DNA from: Anabaena lutea FACHB-196
GTDB taxonomy: Bacteria > Cyanobacteriota > Cyanobacteriia > Cyanobacteriales > Nostocaceae
Assembly (NCBI RefSeq): GCF_014698305.1
Contig: NZ_JACJST010000003.1
Coordinates: 248,001-312,000, forward strand
Length of the DNA: 64,000 bases
Reading direction: 5' to 3'
Shown: one piece after another, positions 25,035 through 35,800 of the stretch
How the letters are laid out: every line of letters begins with the position of its first letter
Numbering within the stretch: position 1 is the first letter of the stretch
Made by a program: the position numbers and the translations under genes
Notes under the pieces: generated by a model
The model's database searches: none
What the model saw: the letters and a program-made list of their open reading frames with translations, nothing else
Told to the model about the DNA's origin: nothing

Positions 25035-28000
25035 CTACTCAGCTAATTTCATAGCTTTAGGTTTAACTTTCATCAATTTTTTGAGTTTGCCTTGCTCATG
25101 TTTAGCTTCAGTTATTAACTGTTCTTGTTTTTGCGTTTCTGTGAGCAGGTCTAAAGTGTTAATTCTGGCATCTGGTTGAGTCGTAATACTTGCCAGTAAA
25201 GCTTGAAAATTCTCAAACAAACTAGCAATTTTTTCTTTTTCAAATAAATCTGTTTTGTACAACCAATTGCCTGTAATTCCTGCTTCGGTTTCTGACATGA
25301 ATAAAGTTATATCAAACTTCGCTGTTTTAGTTTCTACCTCTATTGGTGGCAACCTTAATCCTGGTAGTTGTAAGTTTTGCGTTGGCACATTATCCATGAC
25401 AAACAACACTTGAAATAAAGGTGTATTACTCAAATGGCGTTCTGGTCTTAGTTCTTCAACTAATTTGTCAAAAGGTAAATCTTGATGGTTGTAAGCCTCT
25501 AAAGTTACTTTTCTGACCCGTTGTAATAATTCTCTAAAAGTAGGATAACCTGATATATCAGTGCGTAATACTAGCAAGTTAACAAAAAAGCCAATTAAAC
25601 CTTCTGTTTCCCCTCGATTACGATTAGCAACATCTGTACCAATGACAATATCATCTTGCCCAGTGTAGCGATATAGCAAAGTTTTTAAAGCAGCTACCAT
25701 TGTCATAAATAAGGTGACATTTTCCTGGCGGCTAAGTGCGTTTAGTGCTTGTGATAATTCCGGTGATAAACTGAAGGTTTGAATACCTGCTTTATTGCTT
25801 GGAGTTACTGTTTGATTTTGGTTATAGGGTAACTTTAAAACTGGTAAAGCAGCACCTAATTTTTGTTTCCAATAAGCAAGGTGATTTTCTAATACCTGTC
25901 CTTGCAACCATTGACGCTGCCAAACAGCAAAGTCAGCATATTGAATTGGTAATTCTGGTAAAGCAAAAGATTTACCTTCAGCAAAGGCTGGGTATAGGGC
26001 TAATATTTCCCGAATCATAACAGCCGTAGACCAAGCATCAGAAATTATATGGTGCATTGTGAATATAACCACATATTCTGTTGAACTTAGTTTGAGAAGA
26101 ATTACCCTTAATAAGGGTAGTTGACTTAAATCAAATGGCTGTTGAGTTTCTTGATTGATAAATTGCTGTATTTGAGTTTCTTGTTCTGATTTTGATAGAG
26201 TCTGTAAATCAATTACAGGTAGAGATAATTGCAGGTTTTCAGTAATTACCTGTATGGGTAAACCTTCTACAGCAATGAAGGTAGTACGTAAAGATTCATG
26301 ACGTTTAATGATTTCATTCAAGCAAGATTCTAGTGCTGTGATGTTGAGATTACCAAGAACACGGACAGCACTGGTAATGTTATATGCGGCGTTATTGGGT
26401 TGTAATTGTTCTATAAACCACAGTCTTTGTTGGGCAAAAGATAAAGGCAGATGATTTTCTCTACTCACAGGTAAGATGGGAGGAGATACAAGACACTCCT
26501 GTGCTTGTTTGATAGCTTCTACCACCATTGCTAAATCTGCCAGTTTGGGAAATTCAAAGATTTTTTGGAGGGGTAATTCGATTTGGAAAACTTGGCGTAG
26601 TCGAGAAATTAATTGTGTTGCTAAAAGAGAATGTCCTCCTAATTCAAAGAAGTTATCATTCACTCCTACTTGTTCCACACCCAGCACTTGAGTCCAGGTG
26701 TTAGCGATAATTTCTTCTACTGGAGTACGGGGAGGAAGATAATTTGCTTCTAAATCTCTTTGTGACCATTCTGGTGCAGGTAAAGCGCGACGGTCTATTT
26801 TGCCATTGGGTGTCAGAGGAAATTCTTCTAACACTACAAAGGCAGAAGGTATCATGTAATCTGGTAATTTAGCTTTTAAGAAGTTACGTAGCTCTAATAC
26901 AGAAACATCTGTTGACTGGGGAATAACGTAAGCTACAAGACGTTTGTCATCTTGTTTGTCTTCTCGGACTATAACTACAACTTCTCTGATTTCTGGGTGT
27001 TGATGAATTGCTGCTTCAATCTCTCCTATTTCAATGCGGAAACCACGAATTTTTACTTGATAATCAATACGTCCTAAATATTCAATGTTTCCATTAGGTA
27101 AATAACGAGCTAAATCACCTGTTTTATATAAATATTTTCCGGTTGCAAATGGACTAGAAATAAACTTTTCTTGAGTGAGTTCAGGTTTATGCCAATAACC
27201 ACGCGCCAATCCTACACCACCAATATGTAACTCACCAATTACGCCAATGGGAACAGGTTGTAAATGTTTATCTAAGATATATATCTGTGTATTGGCAATT
27301 GGACGACCAATAGGAACTATTGTCTCATTAGTATTGGGTTGACAAGCCCAATATGTTACGTCAATCGCCGCTTCTGTAGGTCCATAGAGGTTGTGTAACT
27401 CGGCATTTAATCTTTCAAAAAAGCGTTGTTTGAGGTCAAATGATAGTGCTTCACCACTACAAATTACCCGTTTGAGACTACTATATTTCTCTAGTTCTGT
27501 GTCTTCTAGAAACATTTGCAACATCGAAGGCACAAAGTGAAGTGTTGTAATTTTCTCCTCAGCAATTAGTTGAACTAGATACCTACTATCTTGATGTCCT
27601 CCTGGTTTAGCTATGACTAAACTTGCACCTGTTAATAAAGTCCAGAAAAATTCCCACACTGAGACATCAAAGCTGAATGGTGTCTTCTGTAAAACTTTGT
27701 CGCTGGCTGTTAGTTGATATGTATCTTGCATCCACAATAGGCGGTTACATAAGCCTTTGTGTGTGTTCATTGCACCTTTGGGTTTTCCTGTAGAACCGGA
27801 GGTGTAAATCACATAAGCTAAGTTTTCCGATGTAGCGTTGCTAATTGGGTTAGCTGTACTTTGGGTGATGAATATATTTTCGTCTTGATCTAAACACAGG
27901 GTTTGGGCGTTGTGTGTGGGTAATGTTTCTAATAGATGTTTTTGGGTTAATAATACCTGAACTTGGGCATCTGCTAACATATAACCTAACCGTTCTTGTG

Positions 28001-29855
28001 GATAGGCTGGATCTAGGGGGACGTAAGCACCACCCGCTTTCAGGATGCCTAAAAGTCCTATGACCATTTCTAAGGATCTTTCAACACAAATCCCCACCAA
28101 TACTTCTGGTTTTACTCCCTGTTTTTGCAAGTAGTGAGCAAGTTGATTTGCTTTGGTGTTGAGTTCCCGATAGGTTAATTGTTGATTCTCAAATACTACT
28201 GCTACAGCATCAGGTGTTTTTTCTACTTGTGCTGCAAATAATTGATGAATACATTGGTCTTGAGGATAATCTGTTTCTGTATTATTCCACTCTATTAATA
28301 ATTGATGTTGTTCATTTGCTGTTAATAATGGCAAAGCTGACAAGCGTTGTTCAGGGTTGGCTATAATTCCCTCCAACAATACCTGAAAATGACCTATCAT
28401 TCGATTAATTCTGTCACCATTAAATATATCTGTATTGTATTCTAAATCTCCCTTTAATCCTGCTTGTGTCTCTGATAGTGAGAGAGTTAAATCAAATTTA
28501 GTAGTATTTTTTTCTGCTTTTAATATTTCCAGATTTAATTCTGGTAACTCAATAACTTCTGCGGGTGCATTTTGCAGAATGAACATCACCTGAAACAAGG
28601 GATTATGAGTTAAATCACGCTTGATTTGTAGTTCTTCTACCAATCTTTCAAAAGGTAAATCTTGATGAGCATAGGCATCTAAATTTACTTCGCGTACCTG
28701 TTGCAAAATTTCTCTAAAAGTGGGGTTATTACCAAGGTTTGTCCGCAGTACCAAAGTATTGACAAAAAAGCCAATCAACCCTTCAATTTCTGGACGATTG
28801 CGGTTAGCAATGGGAGTACCAACTATAATATCTTCCTGCTGGGTGTAGCGGTATAACAACACTTTAAATGCTGCCAGCAAAGTCATAAATAGGGTAACAC
28901 CCTCCTGCTGTGACAGGTCTTTAAGTTGCTTTGTTAGGGATTTAGATAATTGGAAAGACTGTGTTTCTCCGTTTTTAGATTGAATTGCTGGACGGGGTTT
29001 ATCAGTTGGTAATTCTAAAATTGGTAAATTACCACCCAACTGCTGTTTCCAATAATTGATTTGAGTTTGCAAAACCTCGTTTTGTAACCATTTTCTTTGC
29101 CAAATAGCAAAGTCAGCATACTGAATTGGAAGTTGAGCAAGTGGGGAAGGTTGACCTTGAGAAAAGGCTGTGTAAAGTGCTGTGAGTTCTTTAATGAATA
29201 TCCCCGTTGACCAACCATCAGAAACTATGTGGTGCATGGTCAACAATATTACATTGTCTGTTTCCGATAGTTGGAGTAAGCTGACTCTGATTAATAAATC
29301 TTGTACTAAGTCAAAGGGTTTTTGTGCTTCTAATACAGCTAAATTTTGTACTTGTTGTTGTTTTTCATCTTCCGCAAGTGCCTGTAAATCTATAACTGAA
29401 AAAGTAAAGTTTTCACCTTTACTAATTACCTGTATAGCTTCCCCATCTACTACAGTAAATGTAGTTCTTAATATCTCATGCCTTCTGATAATTTCCTTGA
29501 TGCTTTTAGACAATGCAGCTACATTTAATTTACCTGTCAGTCTGACTGCTGCGGGTATATTGTAAGCACTGCTATTTGGTTCTAATTGGCTCAAAAACCA
29601 CAGTCGCTGCTGGGCAAAAGACAGAGGTATATTTCCCTGGCGTGAAGCAGGTTGGATAGATTCTGATTTTGATTCTAAAGCCTGATTCGCTTGGCTAATA
29701 AAAGCTATTATTTCTGCTTTGCGTGTTGCTAATTCTGCTTTGATATCTGGTGTGAGGGCTTCTTTTGGCGCACTACAACGCAGGCGGTCATTTTCCACCC
29801 ATAATTTTATATCTAGGCTGCAAAGGTCAGACAAAAATTTCTCAATTGTTTTCAT
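25035..29855 (-). CDS. NRPS: TubC docking-C-A(Ser)-T-C, apparently missing a C-terminal hydroxylase
   Basis: 1606 residues. Residues 1-60 form a TubC-type N-terminal docking domain (FLSDLCSLDIKLW...). C1 follows (HHIVSDG near 208). A spans about 560-1040 (TSGSTGKPKG near 688) with code DVWHISLIDK, serine. T is near 1072 (GGHSL). C2 (HHIISDA near 1268) runs to about 1560. The last 40 residues are Lys-rich (KLKKLMKVKPKAMKLAE) and match the linker that, in the 36461-40558 protein, leads straight into a TauD domain; here the protein stops at that point. The start overlaps the preceding gene by 4 bp. C2 would condense Ser with the Asp of the next protein. Only 20 bp separates this stop from the next ORF's first in-frame ATG. 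Confidence 0.92.
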   Translation of the reverse strand: MKTIEKFLSDLCSLDIKLWVENDRLRCSAPKEALTPDIKAELATRKAEIIAFISQANQALESKSESIQPASRQGNIPLSFAQQRLWFLSQLEPNSSAYNIPAAVRLTGKLNVAALSKSIKEIIRRHEILRTTFTVVDGEAIQVISKGENFTFSVIDLQALAEDEKQQQVQNLAVLEAQKPFDLVQDLLIRVSLLQLSETDNVILLTMHHIVSDGWSTGIFIKELTALYTAFSQGQPSPLAQLPIQYADFAIWQRKWLQNEVLQTQINYWKQQLGGNLPILELPTDKPRPAIQSKNGETQSFQLSKSLTKQLKDLSQQEGVTLFMTLLAAFKVLLYRYTQQEDIIVGTPIANRNRPEIEGLIGFFVNTLVLRTNLGNNPTFREILQQVREVNLDAYAHQDLPFERLVEELQIKRDLTHNPLFQVMFILQNAPAEVIELPELNLEILKAEKNTTKFDLTLSLSETQAGLKGDLEYNTDIFNGDRINRMIGHFQVLLEGIIANPEQRLSALPLLTANEQHQLLIEWNNTETDYPQDQCIHQLFAAQVEKTPDAVAVVFENQQLTYRELNTKANQLAHYLQKQGVKPEVLVGICVERSLEMVIGLLGILKAGGAYVPLDPAYPQERLGYMLADAQVQVLLTQKHLLETLPTHNAQTLCLDQDENIFITQSTANPISNATSENLAYVIYTSGSTGKPKGAMNTHKGLCNRLLWMQDTYQLTASDKVLQKTPFSFDVSVWEFFWTLLTGASLVIAKPGGHQDSRYLVQLIAEEKITTLHFVPSMLQMFLEDTELEKYSSLKRVICSGEALSFDLKQRFFERLNAELHNLYGPTEAAIDVTYWACQPNTNETIVPIGRPIANTQIYILDKHLQPVPIGVIGELHIGGVGLARGYWHKPELTQEKFISSPFATGKYLYKTGDLARYLPNGNIEYLGRIDYQVKIRGFRIEIGEIEAAIHQHPEIREVVVIVREDKQDDKRLVAYVIPQSTDVSVLELRNFLKAKLPDYMIPSAFVVLEEFPLTPNGKIDRRALPAPEWSQRDLEANYLPPRTPVEEIIANTWTQVLGVEQVGVNDNFFELGGHSLLATQLISRLRQVFQIELPLQKIFEFPKLADLAMVVEAIKQAQECLVSPPILPVSRENHLPLSFAQQRLWFIEQLQPNNAAYNITSAVRVLGNLNITALESCLNEIIKRHESLRTTFIAVEGLPIQVITENLQLSLPVIDLQTLSKSEQETQIQQFINQETQQPFDLSQLPLLRVILLKLSSTEYVVIFTMHHIISDAWSTAVMIREILALYPAFAEGKSFALPELPIQYADFAVWQRQWLQGQVLENHLAYWKQKLGAALPVLKLPYNQNQTVTPSNKAGIQTFSLSPELSQALNALSRQENVTLFMTMVAALKTLLYRYTGQDDIVIGTDVANRNRGETEGLIGFFVNLLVLRTDISGYPTFRELLQRVRKVTLEAYNHQDLPFDKLVEELRPERHLSNTPLFQVLFVMDNVPTQNLQLPGLRLPPIEVETKTAKFDITLFMSETEAGITGNWLYKTDLFEKEKIASLFENFQALLASITTQPDARINTLDLLTETQKQEQLITEAKHEQGKLKKLMKVKPKAMKLAE

Positions 29856-32800
29856 AGTTCTATTTCCTCTCTGTCTTCTGTTATTTGCTCATTTACAGCC
29901 TGTAATTGTTGTACTGCCAGAATTCCCTCTATGCGCTCAACTAGATTTTTAATTGTCGGATTTTCAAAAAAGCTACGTAAAGGTAAATCAATTTTGAAAG
30001 CTTCACGCAATCGAGAAATAACTTGCGTAGCCAAAAGCGAATGTCCTCCTAACTCAAAGAAGTTGTTAAAAATGCCTACTTTTTCTAGTCCTAAAATATC
30101 AGCCCAAATATCAGCTACTATCTGTTCTGTGGGTGTGCGGGGTGGGACAAAGCTTGCTTCTAATCCAATTGATGTATCTGGTACAGGTAAAGCTTTACGG
30201 TCTACTTTCCCATTAGGGGTTAAAGGCAGTTTATCTAATATGACAAACGCCGTTGGTCGCATATAGGTAGGCAGTTTTTCTTGTAAGAAACTGCGAAGTT
30301 CAATAATATTAATTTCTGGCTGTGATTTGCTAACTATATAAGCTACCAAGCGTTGATCACCCGGTTTATCTTCCCGGACTATCACTACAGAAGCTTCTAC
30401 ATCAGGATGCTGATTCAAGCCTGATTCAATTTCGCCTAGCTCAATGCGGAAACCACGAATTTTAACTTGATGATCAATGCGTCCTAAAAATTCAATTGTG
30501 CCATCTGGTTGATAGCGTACTAAGTCCCCAGTTTTATACAATCGATCAGCAGCATTTTGATTGAAGGAATTGGATATAAACTTTTCGGCTGTGAGTTCTG
30601 GTTGATGCAAATAACCACGAGCTAAACCAGCACCACCAATATGTAATTCACCAGCTACACCAATAGGTACTAATTGATTATATGAGTCAAGAATATAAAA
30701 TTGGGTGTTGGCAATAGGATTGGCGATCGCAACGCTATTTTGTACCTGAGATGCTGCTGACCAAATGGTGGTTTCTGTCGGTCCATACAAGTTCCAAACT
30801 TCTTTACCCCGTTCCTGTAATTGTTGAGCTAAAGTGTAGTCAAGGGCTTCACCACCACAAAGAATTTTCAATTGCTTATTACCTATCCAGCCAGCAGACA
30901 ACAACATTCGCCAAGTTGCTGGGGTAGCTTGCATGACTGTAGCACCACAGGAATTTAACCGCTTTGATAATTGAATTCCATCGGATGCTTCTTGACGGCT
31001 GACAATGACTGTTTGAGCGCCTACAGTTAAAGGTAAATATATTTCTAACCCAGCAATATCAAAGGATAATGTAGTAACTGAGAGTAATATATCTTGTGCT
31101 GTTAATCCTGGCTTTTGGCGCATTGCTATTAAGAAGTTGACAACAGCACCATGAGAAATTTGTACACCTTTGGGTTTACCAGTCGAGCCAGAAGTATAAA
31201 TTAAATATGCTAAGTTTTCGGGAGTAATTTTGTTGATAGGATTGTCAGCAATTTGTTGGGAAATTTTATCCCCTTCCACATCTAAACAAACTACCTGAGT
31301 ATGATGGATTGGTAAATTTTCTAATAAAGATTTTTGTGTGAGTAAAACTGATAATTGAGAATCTGCCAACATATAACCCAAGCGTTCTTTGGGATAGGCT
31401 GGATCTAGGGGAATATAAGCACCACCCGCTTTGAGAATCGCTAAAAGTCCAATTACCATTTCTAAGGATCTTTCAACACAAATCCCCACTAGTACCTCTG
31501 GTTCTACTCCCAGTTTTTGCAGGTAATGTGCGAGTTGATTTGCTCTGGTGTTCAGTTCCCGATATGTTAATTGCTGATTCACTCTTTGAGAAGCCGCGCT
31601 TTGCGCGTCTACAAATACCACTGCTACAGCATCAGGGGTTTTCTCTACCTGTGCTTCAAATAATTGATGTAAGCATAATTCTGGTTGTAAACTAATTTCA
31701 CCTTTACCCCAATCTAATAACTGCTGTTGTTCAGTAGCGGTTAATAAAGGTAACTCCCTAATTTGCTGCTGAGGATTAGCAACAATTCCTGTTAGTAAAA
31801 CTTCAAAGTTTGCCGCTAACCGTGAAATCGTTATTTCATCAAATAAGTCTGTATTGTATTCAAAATTAGCAATTAATCCCTGCTCTACATCTTCTATAAC
31901 TAAAGTCAGGTCAAACTTCGCTGTTGTACCTTTATTTTCTAAAGGTTCTACCTTTAATCCAGGTAATTCTAATTGTCTTATTGGCGCATTTTGCAGCACA
32001 AACATTACCTGGAACAAAGGATTATGACTCAAATTACGTTCTGGTTGAATTTCTTCTACCAATTTTTCAAAGGGTAAATCTTGATGAGTGTATGCACCCA
32101 GGGCTACTTCCCGCATTTGTTTGAGAAAATCACGAAAAGTAGGATTACCAGAAAGGTTACTTCTCAATACTAAAGTATTAACAAAGAAACCAATTAAATT
32201 TTCAATTTCGGCTCTGTTTCTGTTAGCAATAGGCGAACCAACTAATATATCAGTCTGATTTGTGTAGCGATAGAGTAAGGTTTTAAATGCTGCCAATAGT
32301 GTCATAAACAAAGTGACACCTTCTTGCTTGGAAAGAGTTTTTAATCCTTCACTTAAACTTGTTGGTAATACGAATGATAGAGTTTTACCAGCATAAGTTT
32401 GAACGGTGGGACGAGGACGGTCAGTAGGTAATTGTAATATGGGGAGTTCACCAGATAATTGCTGTTGCCAGTAAGCAAGTTGATTTTTTAATCCCTCTCC
32501 TTCTAACCATTGTCTTTGCCAAATTGCAAAGTCAGCATATTGTATAGGTAATTGTGGCAGAAAAGAAGGTTTACCCGCACAGAAAGCTGTATACAGTGCA
32601 GCTACTTCTCGAATTAATATATCCGTTGACCAACCATCAGAAACAATATGATGTAGAGTCAACAAAATTACAAAATCTTCCCCATTTAATTGCAGCAGTT
32701 TCGCTCTTAATAATGGTGCTTGGGTGAGATTAAATCCTGTTTGTGCTTCTTCATTAGCGAGTCGGTATAGTTCCGCTTTTTGCTGTTTTTGGGGAATATT

Positions 32801-35800
32801 TTGTAAATCTACTAATGGTAATTTTAAGTTTACTGAGGGAGAAATAACTTGGATTGGTTGCCCATCAGATATTACAAAACTTGTCCGTAAAATTTCATGT
32901 CGTTTAATAATTTCGTTGAGGCTGGTGGAAAGTGCCTCAATGTTGAGTTTACCTTGTAACCGGACTGCTCTAGGCAGATTATATGATGGGCTACCTGGTT
33001 CAAATTGGTCAAAAAACCACAGTCTTTGTTGAGCAAAAGATAAAGGTAAATTTTGATTTCTAGGAACGGGGGTAATAGTTTTAATTTCCTGTTGTTCACC
33101 CCGCATTGCTATTTCAATTTGCGCTGCTAATGCTGCTAAATTTGCAGATTCAAACAGTTGTGGTAAAGGTATTTCTACATTAAAGGTGGTACGAATGCGA
33201 GAAATTACCTGAGTAGCTAATAGGGAGTGTCCACCCAACTCAAAGAAATTATCATTAATACTTACCTGTTTTACTCCTAATAGTTGTGTCCAAATACCTG
33301 CTAATACTTCTTCTACAGGTGTACGAGGAGCAATAAAAGTTGTTTCTCTACTGACTACTTCTTCTGGTGCAGGTAAAGCATGACGGTCTAATTTACCGTT
33401 AGCGGTGAGAGGTAATGATTTAAGAATGACAAAGGATGTGGGTATCATGTATTCCGGTAACTTTGCTTTTAAAAAGTCGCGGAAATCATGATCTGATACT
33501 GCATGAGATGTAGGAACTATATAAGCAACAAGACGCTTTTCTGTTGATGTTTCTTCCCTAGCGATAACTACATTTTCTTTAACTGCTGGGTGTTGACTTA
33601 AAGCTGTGGAAATTTCCCCTAGTTCAATGCGATAACCTCTAATTTTCACCTGATCATCGAGACGACCGAGAAATTCTAAATTACCATTGGATAGATAACG
33701 GACGCGATCGCCTGTTTTATATAATCTTTTTTGACTATCAATAAATTGACAATTTATAAACCTTTGTGCAGTTAATTCCGATTGGTTTAAATATCCCCTT
33801 GCTAAAGATTCACCACCAATGTATAGTTCTCCTGCTACTCCTAAAGGAACTGGTTGCAAATTTGCATCTAATACATAAACCTGGGTGTTAGCAATGGGTT
33901 TACCGATAGGAACTGTTGCAGTATCCTGAATTTTCTCTCCTAAGCAATAGGTAAGTACACCAACAGTTGTTTCTGTCGGTCCATAGTGATTAAGAACTCG
34001 ACAATGGGGTGCATTCTTTTCTATTTTCTCAATCAAATTCCAATCAGCAGCTTCACCACCAAGTATTAATAACTGACGGGGTACAATTTCCCAAAATTCA
34101 GAACTTAACAAAGCTGCTAAATGAGAGGGAACAATTTTTAAACAATCAATAGGATGAAGGCGGAAATAATCAGCTAATGCCGCCGGATCAGATGCGCGTT
34201 CCCAAGATACAATATGCAGACAGCCACCACTAGACAAACAAGGGAAAATAACGGTATTACCTAAATCAGCCGCAAATGTAGAAACAGTTGCATAACTAGC
34301 ATTAGTTGGAAGTTGCAATTTTGGCAAAATTCCATACAAATAATTAAGCAATTGTTGATGTTCAACCGCCACACCTTTAGGTTTACCAGTAGAACCAGAA
34401 GTATAGATGATATAAACTAGATTTTTTGGCTGGACATTATTAACAGGATTATCTGTATTTTCTTGAGAAATTTTTTCCCAATCATTCTCTAAATTTACTT
34501 CTGTAATGTCTAACAAATGTTCCCCATCAACTATTCCCGTTTCCCTAATCAACGCTGCTGCTTGAGCATCTTGTAAGCGGAACTGTAACGCCTCTTGGGG
34601 AAGGGTGGGATCTAGTGGCAGGTAAGCACCACCAGCTTTGAGAACAGCTAATAAAGAGATGATAAATTTGATATTTCTCTCTACACAAATTCCTACTACT
34701 ACTTCTGGTTTAACCCCCAAATTTTGTAAGTAGTGCGCTAATTGATTAGCTTGATCGTTTAATTCTTGATATGTAATTTTTTCATTCTTAAACACCACAG
34801 CAACAGCATCAGGTGTTTTTTCTACCTGTTTTTCAAATAACTGATGAATACATATCTCTCTCTGATAATCAGACGTTGTTTGGTTAAATTCAATTAATAA
34901 CTGTTGGCGTTCACTGGCGCTGAGTATTCCTAATTGACTAATAGGTGTGTCAGAATTATTGATAAGATTTATCAATAATGTTTGAAAATTTTTGGCTATT
35001 CGTTGAATTGTTTCCTGAGAAAAGTAATTACTATCATAGTCAAACTCTGTAATCAAACCACGATTATCTTGTAAGCAAGTGAGTTTGACTTTAAAAGGTT
35101 CAATAACGCTATAGATATCTTGTAAACTGAATTTTACAGTTTTATTATCAGATTTAGTTTCAGAAATGTTGGCAAATTCAAAGCCAATAGGGAAAGCTAT
35201 CCAGTTATTTTCTTCTACAGCTTCAGGAACAAAATAATCTTGCCATTCAGCAGCGTTGTCTAATGTTTGGGCTACTGCAAATAATACTTCTGTAAAGTTT
35301 AAATTAGGGGTAAATTGAGTTTTGATTGGTAGCCAAGTTGCTAACAAACCAAGTACGTCATTAAGTTCTTCATATTCACGGCGACTAGTTGCCGTACCAA
35401 TGACAATTTCTGACTCTCGTGTGATTCGCCAAATTAATATTTGCCAACAGGCTAGTAATATGACATCAGAAGTTTTATCATACTTTTGGGCAAAGTCATA
35501 AATTTTATCAGATAATTCTTGGCTAATAGCTAACTGATAACTATCGAGTATAAATTGCTCACTCTTTCCTTGCCGTTCATGAGGTAATTTTAATGCTGAT
35601 AAAGAGCTAATTTTTTGTTTTTGCCAATATGCTTTTGCTTTCTCTGCATCTTCATCTGCTAGTAGTTGATTCTGCCATTCAGAAAATTGTACATACTGTA
35701 CATAGTCTGCGCTTAATGCTTGACCTTGGCAATATTGAGCGTAAGCTTGATTAATTTGATTAACTAGATTTTTAATGGTTTTAGTATCAGCACATAAAGC

